Below, piece after piece: positions 39,551 to 49,567 of a stretch of 64,000 nucleotides of DNA. Where the stretch lies: assembly GCF_036246005.1 (NCBI RefSeq), contig NZ_CP109171.1, positions 1,476,001 through 1,540,000 on the forward strand, read 5' to 3'. Position 1 is the stretch's first letter. Each line of letters begins with the position of its first letter. Under the pieces are notes generated by a model that was given only the letters and a program-made list of their open reading frames with translations, did not search any database and was not told where the DNA came from. This stretch comes from Streptomyces sp. NBC_01723. GTDB taxonomy: Bacteria > Actinomycetota > Actinomycetes > Streptomycetales > Streptomycetaceae. The position numbers and the translations under genes are program-made.

Positions 39551-40891
39551 TCACAGCGGTACGCGCAGCGCCCCGTCGATGAGTTCGGCGGCCTCGGTCG
39601 TGCCCGCGCAGCCGCTGCGCACCAGGTGCTCGCGCACCGCGCGGAGTCGGTCGCGCAGACGCTGGGACTCCATGCCCCGGGCCTGTTCGGCCATCTGCAC
39701 GGCGGTGGCCACCGCCTTGTCGGCGTTGCCCTTGCGCAGTTCGATGGTGCTGAGCATGGCGAGCCGGTGCACCCGGCCGCGGTCGTGCGCCGGGTTGTCG
39801 ACCGCCGCCGCGGCGTGCTCCCCGGCCGCGGCCAGTTCCCCGAGGCTCAACAGGGCCTCGGCGACCTGGACGTTGACCAGCCCGGGCTGGACATAGCCGG
39901 TCTCGTCGGGCTCGTAGCCGCGTCGGATGCGCTCGGCGGCCTGCTCGGCCCGGCGGATGCAGGACAGCGCGCCGCTGCCGTCGCCGAGGTGCGCGTACGC
40001 CTTCGCCTGCATCGCGTAGAGGTCGGAGGCGAGCGCCGGGGTGATGTGGCGGCCCGCGGCGCGCAGCGCGGCCTCGGCGAAGGCGACGGCCTGCCGGTAC
40101 TCCCGCATGAACAGCGCCTGGTTGACCAGCAGCGCGATGACGTAGGCGCCGAGGCCCTGGTCGCCGCTGGCCTTGGCGAGCCGCAGGGCCTGGTGGAAGT
40201 AGCGCTGCGCGAGTCCGTGCGCGTCGGAGTCGTACGCGCAGATCCCGGCGACCGCCACCAGGCCGCCGGTGGCCCGGTGCAGTTGGCGTCCGGTGGCGTC
40301 GGTGTAACCGCCGCGCAGCAGCGGCGCGGCCTCGGAGTTGAGGAAGCCGACGATGCGGGCACGGGTCGCCATGCCGCCGGCCTTGCGGTACATCTGCTCG
40401 TAGTGGGCCCGCGCGCAGCGCAGCATCTCCAGGTCGGCGGCGGTCACCCGGTGCCGCCCGCCGCGGGAGACGTCGACGTCCTCGGGCGGGTTCTCCCACT
40501 CCCAGACCGGCATCACGGCGGGCGTGCCGGTGAGCGCGGGGGCACCGAGGATGTGCGGGCGCCGCTGCTGGTCGGAGCGCCACAGGGCGGTGGCTCGCTC
40601 CACGAACCCGGAGAGCGAGCCGGTGTGCGGGGCGGCCGGTTCGCCGGGCACACCGAGGCCGATGTCGTCGAGGGTGACGGGGCGGTGCAGGCGGGAGGCG
40701 AGGACCTCGCAGATCAGGTCGGGCACCTGACCGCGCGGGCGCTGGCCCTTCAACCACCGTGCGACGGCGGTGTGTTCGTACCTCAGCGCCAGCCCGCGGG
40801 CGCGTCCCGCCTGGTTGACGTGCGCGGCCAGTCCCGCGTGCGAGATCCCGGCCTCGTCCAGGATCGCGTCGAGCAGGGTGTTGGGCTGCAT
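39551..40891 (-). CDS. NsdA-like helix-turn-helix/TPR regulator
   Basis: A 446-residue protein. An N-terminal XRE-like region (LLDAILDEAGISHAGLAAHVNQAG, about 5-65) contains RYEHTAVARWLKGQRPRG. The middle and C-terminus (~170-440) are helical repeats of TPR type (AQRYFHQALRLAKASGDQGLG; AYAHLGDGSGALSCIRRAEQAAERIRRG in part). This resembles streptomycete regulators of the NsdA type, which act negatively on sporulation and antibiotic production; the link is by overall architecture only. Confidence 0.7.
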   Translation of the reverse strand: MQPNTLLDAILDEAGISHAGLAAHVNQAGRARGLALRYEHTAVARWLKGQRPRGQVPDLICEVLASRLHRPVTLDDIGLGVPGEPAAPHTGSLSGFVERATALWRSDQQRRPHILGAPALTGTPAVMPVWEWENPPEDVDVSRGGRHRVTAADLEMLRCARAHYEQMYRKAGGMATRARIVGFLNSEAAPLLRGGYTDATGRQLHRATGGLVAVAGICAYDSDAHGLAQRYFHQALRLAKASGDQGLGAYVIALLVNQALFMREYRQAVAFAEAALRAAGRHITPALASDLYAMQAKAYAHLGDGSGALSCIRRAEQAAERIRRGYEPDETGYVQPGLVNVQVAEALLSLGELAAAGEHAAAAVDNPAHDRGRVHRLAMLSTIELRKGNADKAVATAVQMAEQARGMESQRLRDRLRAVREHLVRSGCAGTTEAAELIDGALRVPL

Positions 40892-41345
40892 GGGTGCCCC
40901 CCGGTGCCGCGGTGACTCGGTGCCGACAGCGTAGTGTGCCGGGCTTCACACGGGGTGTGAACGGAGTACGCGCATCCGCAGCGTGTGCGCACTGTCGCGG
41001 AGAGTTCCGGGACGCTTGACTGAAGGGCCTCGAAAGAGGCCGGCCGGGCCGCCGGCTCCCCCTCGTACAGTGCGGCGGCCCGAACTTGTGCCGTCCGCCC
41101 AGCTGCCTGCCCGACACTCCGTGGCGGGGCGGACGGCTCCGCCGGCCGTACGGTGCGACTCGACGCCGTTCAGTGTGCGGGCGCGTTGTCGAGCGCGGGT
41201 GCGCCGTGGCTGGTCGCGCAGTTCTCCGCGCCCCTTCAGGGACGTCACCCGAACGCCGCCAAGGGGCGCGGGGAACTGCGCGAGCGACCACGACGTACCC
41301 GCGGCCGCCAACCGGCAGAAGCCCCCCGCCCCTTGGGCGCCCCGC
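40892..41345. other. Intergenic region with inverted repeat between regulator and pheT
   Basis: A 454-base stretch with no convincing gene. It has the promoter region of the regulator on one side and, nearer pheT, the 42-base inverted repeat at 41195-41302. ORFs read across it (for example with RGELRDQPRRTR) arise from the repeat. Confidence 0.55.
41195..41302. repeat. Copies 2 and 3 of the dispersed repeat, in inverted orientation
   Basis: Left arm 41195-41236 and right arm 41261-41302 are 42-base near-complements around a 24-base loop. Each arm contains the GCGCAGTTCxCCGCGCCCCTT core. It lies ~44 bases past the pheT stop and would form a very long hairpin that may end pheST transcription. 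Confidence 0.85.
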
Positions 41346-43867
41346 CTAACTGCGCAGCACCGCTCCGACCCGCTCGCCCGCGAGGGCCACCGCCGCGTCC
41401 CGCGCGGCCGACGCCTCGTCGACGGTGAGCGTCCGGTCCCCCGCGCGGAAGCGCAACGCGTACGCGAGGGACTTGCGCCCCTCACCCAGCTGCTCCGCGT
41501 TGTCGTAGACGTCGAACAGCCGGATGGACTCCAGCAGCTCACCCGCCCCGTCCCGCAGCGCCGCCTCGACGTCCGCCGCGGGCACGTACGCGTCGACCAC
41601 CAGGGCGACGTCCTGCGTCGCCACCGGGAACGTGGAGATGCCCGGCGCCTGCGGGGTGTCGTTCCCGGCCCGCGCCACGACGTCGAGGTCCAGCTCCATC
41701 GCGCAGCTCCGCGCGGGCAGACCGAGCGCCTTGAGCACCCGGGGGTGCAGCTCACCCGCGTGTCCGACGACCCGCTCCGTGCCGTCGACCGTGACGATCA
41801 GCTCGGCGCAGCGCCCGGGGTGCCACGGCCCGTACTGTCCCTTGCGGAGGATCAGCTCGGCGCCGGCCTCCCGGGCCACCAGGCGTCCCGCCTCGACGGC
41901 GTCGGCCCAGTCGGCCGGACGGCCCTTGCCCCACCAGCCGGCCTGTTCCCGCGCGCCGGTCAGCACGACCGCGACGTGCCGCGGCTGGTCGGGCAGCGCG
42001 GCGTTCAGCGCGGCGAGGTCGTCGTCGCCGGGCCTCCGGTCGACGGGCAGGTTGGCGGCGACCCGCCGCTCGTCGCGGGGGTGGAAGACCAGGCCGGTCT
42101 CGAAGAGCGCCAGGTCGTGCGAGCCCCGGCCGTCGTTGCGGCGCAGCGCGCCGAGCAGGCCCGGCAGCAGCGTGCTCCGCAGCGCGGGCTCCTCGTCGCT
42201 GAGCGGGTTGACCAGCTTGACGACGCGGCGGGCCGGGTCGTCGGCGTCCAGCCCGAGCTGGTCGAAGACCTGCTCGCTGACGAACGGGTAGTTCAGCGCC
42301 TCGACGTAGCCCGCGCCGGCCAGCGCCCGGCCGACCCGGCGGTGCAGCCGCTGCCGGGAGGTCAGGCCGCGGCCCGCGGAGGGCCTGGGCAGGGTGGAGG
42401 GCAGGTTCTCGTATCCCTCCAGCCGGATGACCTCTTCGGCCAGGTCGTTCGGGTCGGTCAGGTCGGGCCGCCAGGACGGGACGGTGACGATCAGTTCGTC
42501 CTGCCCGTACACGTCGCAGCCGACCTCCTGGAGGCGGCGTACGACGGTCTCGCGGCCGTACGTGACACCGGCGACCTGGTCGGGGTGGTCGGCGGGGACG
42601 CTGATGGTGTGCGGTGCGCAGGGGGCGCTGATCTCCGTGACGCCGGCCTCGGCGGTGCCGCCCGCGAGCAGCACCAGCAGGTCGACGGTGCGCTGCGCGG
42701 CAGCGGCGGCGGCCTGCGGGTCCACGCCGCGCTCGAAGCGGCGGGAGGCCTCGGAGGACAGCTTGTGCCGGCGGGCGGTGCGGGCGATGGACACCTGGTC
42801 GAAGTGGGCGGCCTCGATGACCACGTCACTCGTCGCGTCGCCGCCGTTCTCCGCGGCGTCGTGGTCCGCGATCTCGGTGTTGGCGCCGCCCATGACGCCG
42901 GCGAGACCGATCGGGCCCCGGTCGTCGGTGATGACCAGGTCCTCGGCGTGCAGCTTCCGCTCGACGCCGTCGAGGGTGACGATCTTCTCGCCCTCCTCGG
43001 CCCGGCGCACGCCGATGGTGCCCTGGACGAGGCCCCGGTCGTAGGCGTGCAGCGGCTGGCCCAGTTCCATCATCACGTAGTTGGTGACGTCGACGGCCAG
43101 CGAGATCGGGCGCATGCCGACCTTCTGGAGGCGCCGCTGGAGCCAGATCGGGGAGCGCGCCTCGGCGCTGAGGCCGGTCACCGTGCGGGCGGTGAAGCGG
43201 TCGCAGCCGGTGGGGTCGGCGATCTTGACGGGGTAGCCGTAGGCGTTGGGGCCCGGCACGTCGATGAGGGCCGGGTCGCGCAGCGGCAGGCCGTAGGCGA
43301 TGGCCGCCTCGCGGGCCACGCCGCGGATGGACAGGCAGTCGCCGCGGTTGGCGGTGACGGCGATGTCCAGGACCTCGTCGACCAGCTCGAGCAGTTCGAT
43401 GGCGTCCCTGCCGACCTCGGTCTCCGGCGGCAGCACGATGATGCCGTGGCTGCCGTCGTCGCCCATGCCCAGCTCGTCGCCGGAGCAGATCATGCCGTGG
43501 GACGTCTTGCCGTAGGTCTTGCGGGCGGAGATCGAGAAGCCGCCGGGCAGGGTGGCGCCGGGCAGGACGACGACGACCTTGTCGCCGACGGCGAAGTTCC
43601 GGGCGCCGCAGACGATCTCCTGCGGCTCACCGGTGCCGTTGGCCTGTCCGACGTCGACGGTGCAGAAGCGGATCGGCTTCTTGAAGCCCTCCAGCTCCTC
43701 GATGGTCAGCACCTGGCCCACCACGAGGGGGCCCTTGAGGTCGGCGCCCAGGTGCTCGACGGTCTCGACCTCCAGACCGGCCGAAATCAGCTTGGCCTGC
43801 ACGTCGCGGCCGGTCTCGGTGGCCGGCAGGTCGACGTACTCCCGCAGCCAGGAAAGCGGGACCCGCA

Positions 43868-43868
<1 letters not shown>
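41346..43868 (-). CDS. pheT: Phenylalanine-tRNA ligase beta subunit
   Basis: An 840-residue PheT. It begins [15 protein letters not shown]; the EMAP/OB tRNA-binding domain is about residues 40-155 (ICSGDELG), followed by B3/B4 editing domains, B5 (~410-480), the catalytic-like core and an FDX-ACB anticodon-binding domain (~748-840, [15 protein letters not shown]). With PheS it forms an (alpha-beta)2 enzyme charging tRNA-Phe. Its ATG shares the A of the pheS TGA (1-base overlap). Confidence 0.97.
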
Positions 43869-45121
<1,253 letters not shown>

Positions 45122-45158
45122 TTACGCCCGTGGGGTCGTCCGCCGTCTCAGGTGCTGC

Positions 45159-46298
45159 TCAGGTGAGATACGCCGGTGCCGCCACGGGCAACGTAAATCG
45201 GAACTCGGCGCCGCCGCCGGGGGCGCGGCCGACCGTGATGGTGCCGCCGTGGGCCTCGACGATGCCCTTGACGATGTACAGCCCGAGGCCGGTGCCACCG
45301 CGCTTGCTGCCCCGCCAGAAGCGGGTGAAGACGCGGTTCATGGACTCCTCCGGGATGCCGGCCCCTTCGTCGCTCACCGTGACCGACGTGCCGAGGTCCT
45401 CCCCTTCACGGGGGGACGCCGTGGGCGTGATGTCAATGGTGACGGTTCCCTCGCCGTGCCGCACGGCATTTTCCAGCAGGTTGCTCAGCACCTGGTCGAC
45501 CTTGTCGGGGTCGGCCCACAGGTCGGGCAGCGGCCGGCCGAGACGGAGGAGGAAGCGGTCGGCCTCCTGGCCGGAGGCGACGTACGCCTGGATGTGCCGG
45601 CCGACGGCGGCGCCGATGTCGACGGGCTGACGGCGGACCTCCAGCCGGCCCGAGTCGATCCGCGAGATGTCCAGCAGTTCGGCGATGAGCCGGGTGACCC
45701 GGTCGGCGTCGGCGTCGACGGTCTCCAGCATCAGCCGCTTCTGGTCGTCGGTGAACCTCTCCCACTTGGCCAGCAGCGTCGCCGTGAAGCCCTTGACGGA
45801 GGTGAGGGGCGAGCGCAGTTCGTGGGCGACGGTGGCGATCAGCTCGGCGTGGCTGCGTTCGGTACGACGGCGGGCCTCGGTGTCACGCAGGGTGACGACG
45901 ACGCGGTGGACGGGGCCGAGACGCTCGACGCGGACGTAGCGGGCGGAGACGAGGACTTCCCGGCCGCCGGGGAGCAGGAGGTTGCGCTCGGGCTGGCCGG
46001 CGCGGATGGCGAGGCCGCCGTAGGGGTCGGTGAGCTGCCACCAGCGGCGGCCCTCCAGGTCCTCCAGGGGCAGGGCCTTCTCCAGCGGCCGGCCGAGGGC
46101 TTCGGCGGCCGGGACGGCCGTGATGCGGGCGGCGGCGGCGTTGAAGCAGACCACGCGGCCGAGCTCGTCGGCGACGACCAGGCCGTCGGGCAGCTCGTCC
46201 GGGTCCAGGCCCGGGCCGGCGAGATCACCGGGGGTGCGGGGCGCGGGCGGACGCGGCGCTCCCCGGGCTCCCGGCGCGCTGCTCGTGCCGACACTCAT
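45159..46298 (-). CDS. Orphan PAS sensor histidine kinase
   Basis: A 379-residue kinase. A PAS domain (~34-140, VVADELGRVVCFNAAAARI), no membrane segment, a dimerisation/His domain with HELRSPLTSVKGF (His about residue 159) and a HATPase domain with N box NLLENAVRHG, G1 DEGAGIP and G2 GGTGLGLYI. It is probably cytosolic. No response regulator is adjacent; the neighbours are pheS and a methyltransferase. Signal unknown. Confidence 0.9.
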   Translation of the reverse strand: MSVGTSSAPGARGAPRPPAPRTPGDLAGPGLDPDELPDGLVVADELGRVVCFNAAAARITAVPAAEALGRPLEKALPLEDLEGRRWWQLTDPYGGLAIRAGQPERNLLLPGGREVLVSARYVRVERLGPVHRVVVTLRDTEARRRTERSHAELIATVAHELRSPLTSVKGFTATLLAKWERFTDDQKRLMLETVDADADRVTRLIAELLDISRIDSGRLEVRRQPVDIGAAVGRHIQAYVASGQEADRFLLRLGRPLPDLWADPDKVDQVLSNLLENAVRHGEGTVTIDITPTASPREGEDLGTSVTVSDEGAGIPEESMNRVFTRFWRGSKRGGTGLGLYIVKGIVEAHGGTITVGRAPGGGAEFRFTLPVAAPAYLT

Positions 46299-46348
46299 CC
46301 GCGTATCCCACCTCTCAGCCGCGCGGGGGCCCTGGGCAGGTCACCCTA

Positions 46349-47197
46349 CTAGGCGTTGGTGACGGAGCGGCACCCTCCGGCGGCGCGCTGTGCACGCGCC
46401 GACGCGTAGAGACATACGGCGGCGGCGGTCGCCAGGTTCAGGCTCTCGGCCTTCCCGTGGATCGGGACGCGCAGGACGGCGTCGGCGAGGCCGCGGGTCT
46501 CCTCGGGGAGCCCCCATGCCTCGTTGCCGAACACCCAGGCGGTGGGGCCGCCCATGGTGCCGGCGTCCAGCTCGGCGTCGAGGTCCTGCTCCCCCGCGCC
46601 GTCGGCGGCGACCACCCGGACCCCGGCGTCCCGCAGCCCGGCCACGGCGCGTTCGACGGGGACGCCGACGGCGACCGGCAGGTGGAACAGGGAGCCGACG
46701 GAGGCGCGTACGGCCTTGGGGTTGTACAGGTCGACGGAGGCGTCGGTGAGGACGACGGCCTCGGCGCCGGCGGCGTCGGCGCAGCGCAGTACCGTGCCCG
46801 CGTTGCCGGGGTCGCGGACGTGTGCGAGGACGGCGACGAGCTTGGGGCGGGCGGCGAGGATCTCGTCGAAGGGGGTGTCGACGAACCGGCAGACCCCGAC
46901 CAGGCCCTGCGGGGTGACGGTGGTGGAGATGTCCTCGATCACCTGCTCGGCGGCGAGGTGCACGCGCACACCGGCCTGGCGGGCCGCCCCGATGATGTCG
47001 GCGTACCGCTCGGCGGCCTCGACGGTGGCGAACAGCTCGACCAGCGTGTCCTCGTACCCGGCGGCCTCCCGCACGGCCTGCGGCCCCTCGGCCAGGAACA
47101 GCCGCTCCTTGCCCCGAAAGTTCCGCTTCCCCAGCCGCCGCGCGGCCAGGACACGGGGAGAACGGGGGGAGATCAGCTCGGGGCTGGCGGGTCGCAT
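46349..47197 (-). CDS. TrmH/SpoU-family RNA 2'-O-methyltransferase
   Basis: A 282-residue SPOUT methyltransferase. The substrate-binding N-terminal domain includes KERLFLAEGPQAVREA. Trefoil-knot motifs are VRDPGNAGTVLRCADAAG (motif 1), WVFGNEAWGLPEETR (motif 2) and ESLNLATAAAVCLY (motif 3). It methylates a ribose in rRNA or tRNA; the site is unknown. ATG at 47197 follows AGGAAGAG. Confidence 0.92.
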   Translation of the reverse strand: MRPASPELISPRSPRVLAARRLGKRNFRGKERLFLAEGPQAVREAAGYEDTLVELFATVEAAERYADIIGAARQAGVRVHLAAEQVIEDISTTVTPQGLVGVCRFVDTPFDEILAARPKLVAVLAHVRDPGNAGTVLRCADAAGAEAVVLTDASVDLYNPKAVRASVGSLFHLPVAVGVPVERAVAGLRDAGVRVVAADGAGEQDLDAELDAGTMGGPTAWVFGNEAWGLPEETRGLADAVLRVPIHGKAESLNLATAAAVCLYASARAQRAAGGCRSVTNA

Positions 47198-47247
47198 GCT
47201 CTTCCTAACGTTCACAGATATCTCGACGCGGGCTGCACACGCCCTCC

Positions 47248-47290
47248 GGGGGCGCGGGGAGCTGCGCGACCAGCCACGACGCACCCGCGG
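47248..47290. repeat. Copy 4 of the dispersed repeat
   Basis: GGGGGCGCGGGGAGCTGCGC and then GACCAGCCACGACGCACCCGC match the right arm of the 41195-41302 element. It lies between the methyltransferase start and the rplT terminator. Confidence 0.8.
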
Positions 47291-47317
47291 CAGACGACGA
47301 ACCGAACAACGGCAATC

Positions 47318-47353
47318 GAAGGGACCCGCAGGCCGGAGCCTGCGGGTCCCTTC
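47318..47353 (-). terminator. Terminator of infC-rpmI-rplT
   Basis: A perfect 16-bp stem (GAAGGGACCCGCAGGC and its complement) with a CGGA loop, 25 bases past the rplT stop. Confidence 0.88.
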
Positions 47354-47378
47354 AACTACGGCTCAAGCCGGCGCAGCG

Positions 47379-47762
47379 TCACGCAGCCTTGGGCGCGTTC
47401 ACGTCGCTCGGCAGCGCCTTCTGCGCAACCTCGACCAGCGCCGCGAAGGCACCGGCGTCGTTGACGGCCAGCTCGGCGAGGATCTTGCGGTCGACCTCGA
47501 CGTTGGCGGCCTTCAGGCCCTGGATGAAGCGGTTGTACGTGATGCCGTTGGCGCGGGCAGCGGCGTTGATGCGCTGGATCCACAGCTGGCGGAAGTCACC
47601 CTTGCGCTTCTTGCGGTCGTTGTAGTTGTAGACCAGCGAGTGGGTGACCTGCTCCTTGGCCTTGCGGTACAGGCGCGAACGCTGACCGCGGTAGCCGGAG
47701 GCCTGCTCGAGGATCGCCCGGCGCTTCTTGTGGGCGTTGACTGCCCGCTTGACGCGTGCCAC
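47379..47762 (-). CDS. rplT: Ribosomal protein bL20
   Basis: A 127-residue L20 ([60 protein letters not shown]). It binds 23S rRNA early in 50S assembly. In other bacteria it also represses its own operon by binding the infC leader. Last gene of infC-rpmI-rplT. Confidence 0.98.
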   Translation of the reverse strand: MARVKRAVNAHKKRRAILEQASGYRGQRSRLYRKAKEQVTHSLVYNYNDRKKRKGDFRQLWIQRINAAARANGITYNRFIQGLKAANVEVDRKILAELAVNDAGAFAALVEVAQKALPSDVNAPKAA

Positions 47763-47859
47763 TTGTTAACTCCTTGTAGCGGGGCCGCGGTGATCCTCAC
47801 GCGGCCCGGTATCGATGGGGTCCCGGTCGTGCCGTACGGCGCTCAGTGGCGCCCGTACG

Positions 47860-48054
47860 TCACTTGCCGAGAAGCTTCTTGATCTTCGCGGCGTCGCCCG
47901 GGGCCATCTCGGCGTTGCCGGTCAGGCGGCGCGTCACGCGGGACGACTTGTGCTCGAGCAGGTGGCGCTTGCCGGCGCGCTCACGGAGCACCTTGCCGGA
48001 GCCGGTGATCTTGAAGCGCTTGCTGGCACCGCTGTGCGACTTGTTCTTCGGCAT
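47860..48054 (-). CDS. rpmI: Ribosomal protein bL35
   Basis: A 64-residue L35 ([40 protein letters not shown]). Normal length. It sits between infC and rplT in the usual order. Confidence 0.98.
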   Translation of the reverse strand: MPKNKSHSGASKRFKITGSGKVLRERAGKRHLLEHKSSRVTRRLTGNAEMAPGDAAKIKKLLGK

Positions 48055-48162
48055 AGCGCCGTTCTCTCCTCGTCGGTGGCGCTCCGGTGCCCGGTCGTGA
48101 AACCGGGCACGGTGGAACGTCGCTTGTATCGGTTACGTCCTGGGGACTGGCGTCCCCCGGGG

Positions 48163-48825
48163 TCACGCCTCGGCGTGTTCCTGAGCCGGGGCCTCGACGT
48201 CCTCGACGTCCTCGCCGTCGGCCTCCGCGGCGTTCTGCGACTTGCCGGGGTTGGCCTTCGCGTCAGCCTTGCGGGCTTCCTGCGCCTGGCGAGCCTCGGC
48301 CATCGCCTCGGTCTTCTTCTTGTGCGGACCGAGGACCATGATCATGTTTCGGCCGTCCTGCTTCGGGTTCGACTCCACGAACCCGAGGTCGGCCACGTCC
48401 TCCGCGAGACGCTGCAGCAGTCGGTAGCCCAGCTCGGGGCGGGACTGCTCGCGGCCGCGGAACATGATCGTGATCTTGACCTTGTCGCCCTGCTTGAGGA
48501 ACCGGACGACGTGACCCTTCTTGGTGTCATAGTCGTGCGGGTCGATCTTCGGCCGGAGCTTCATCTCCTTGATGACCGTGTGCGCCTGGTTCTTGCGCGC
48601 CTCACGGGCCTTCATGGCCGACTCGTACTTGAACTTCCCGTAGTCCATGAGCTTGCAGACAGGCGGACGGGCGTTCGCCGCGACCTCGACGAGGTCGAGG
48701 TCGTACTCCTGCGCAAGCTCCAGGGCCTTGGCAAGCGGAACAATCCCGACCTGCTCGCCGCTGGGACCGACAAGTCGCACCTCGGGAACGCGAATCCGGT
48801 CGTTGATGCGGGGCTCGGCGCTGAT
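48163..48825 (-). CDS. infC: Translation initiation factor IF-3, AUC start
   Basis: A 220-residue IF-3: N-terminal domain [20 protein letters not shown], linker, and C-terminal domain with [22 protein letters not shown] core ([17 protein letters not shown]). An acidic low-complexity tail of ~40 residues follows the core ([16 protein letters not shown]). No ATG, GTG or TTG lies near the 5' end in frame; a TTG 87 bases upstream is the nearest. GAGGAGG stands just before ATC at 48825, so AUC is the likely start. Rare start codons on infC allow IF-3 to control its own synthesis. Confidence 0.93.
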   Translation of the reverse strand: MSAEPRINDRIRVPEVRLVGPSGEQVGIVPLAKALELAQEYDLDLVEVAANARPPVCKLMDYGKFKYESAMKAREARKNQAHTVIKEMKLRPKIDPHDYDTKKGHVVRFLKQGDKVKITIMFRGREQSRPELGYRLLQRLAEDVADLGFVESNPKQDGRNMIMVLGPHKKKTEAMAEARQAQEARKADAKANPGKSQNAAEADGEDVEDVEAPAQEHAEA

Positions 48826-48910
48826 GGATCCTCCTCGGTAGCACCACGCGACGGTCTGGCAAACAGCCGCGTTACGTCTGTGTTCGATAGACCTAACCGC
48901 GCCGGTGCAC

Positions 48911-48941
48911 AAAAAATGCCCCGGACGATCACAGGCGGGGC
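48911..48941 (-). terminator. Candidate attenuator in the infC leader
   Basis: On the minus strand a GCCCCG/CGGGGC stem (12-base loop) is followed by ATTTTTT. It lies 85 bases upstream of the infC start. No other minus-strand gene ends nearby, so it would act on the infC transcript itself. Confidence 0.7.
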
Positions 48942-49197
48942 TCCTCGAACTACTACCGGAGCACCGCCGCGATGACCGCGGGGCGCGATTTCGGGCCGGT
49001 CGCCGCCGCTGGGACGGGACCGCCTGACCGGTGACCCGCCGTCCCGGAGGACGGCCAGGTGGGAGATCGGAGCCTCCACTTGTGGGCCGGATCCGCTGCC
49101 GTGGGCGTGCGTGTCCGACCGGTCGTTACACAAGGTTAGCAGCTCGGCGGGGGAAGGGCTAACCGAGACCGAGTGGGGCCGGATCGCCCGCTGCGCC

Positions 49198-49203
49198 TAT
49201 CGT
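49198..49203 (+). promoter_or_regulatory. -10 box for a leaderless DUF1844 gene
   Basis: TATCGT ends seven bases before the ATG at 49211, with no ribosome site between. Confidence 0.5.
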
Positions 49204-49210
49204 GTGCGGC

Positions 49211-49567
49211 ATGAGTGACACCCCGCCTGAGACGCCCGACTTCGACGCCATGACCCGCGACATCGCGGAGGTCCCCGCGGTCGAGGTGATCGTGACGGTC
49301 GCCGTCAACCTGATGAGCGCCGCCGCCGTGAAGCTGGGGCTGACCGAGGAGGGCGAGGCGCACAAGGACCTGGACGAGGCGCGCAAGCTGGTGCACGCGC
49401 TGGCCGGTCTGCTGGACGCGACGGCGACCGAGATCAGTTCCTTCCACGCGGCGCCGCTGCGGGACGGCCTGAAGTCGCTCCAGCTGGCCTTCCGCGAGGC
49501 GTCGCTCGTCCCGGACGAGCCGGGCCAGGGTCCGGGCGAGAAGTACACGGGCCCCGTCTACGGCTGA
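49211..49567 (+). CDS. DUF1844 family protein
   Basis: A 118-residue DUF1844 protein (VEVIVTVAVNLMSAAAVKLGL; DLDEARKLVHALAGLLDATA). The family lies beside infC in many actinobacteria; function unknown. It is mostly helical without membrane segments. Probably leaderless. Its 3' end overlaps the convergent SseB-like gene by 10 bases. Confidence 0.9.
   Translation: MSDTPPETPDFDAMTRDIAEVPAVEVIVTVAVNLMSAAAVKLGLTEEGEAHKDLDEARKLVHALAGLLDATATEISSFHAAPLRDGLKSLQLAFREASLVPDEPGQGPGEKYTGPVYG

Larger units (their letters stand above)
48826..49210. other. infC leader and intergenic region
   Basis: About 385 bases with no gene, between infC and the divergent DUF1844 gene. It contains a terminator hairpin with an oligo-U run on the minus strand (48911-48941) and, near 49198, the promoter of the plus-strand gene. 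The infC promoter probably lies at ~49130 (minus-strand TAACCT region), which gives a leader of about 300 bases. Confidence 0.55.

Noticed and set aside
40946..41755. Gene encoding RGELRDQPRRTR-containing protein
   Set aside because: The ORF arises from the dispersed repeat and an antisense frame of pheT.
48826..48912. TTG start for infC at 48912
   Set aside because: It would add 29 residues unlike IF-3 and lacks a ribosome site; GAGGAGG stands before ATC at 48825.
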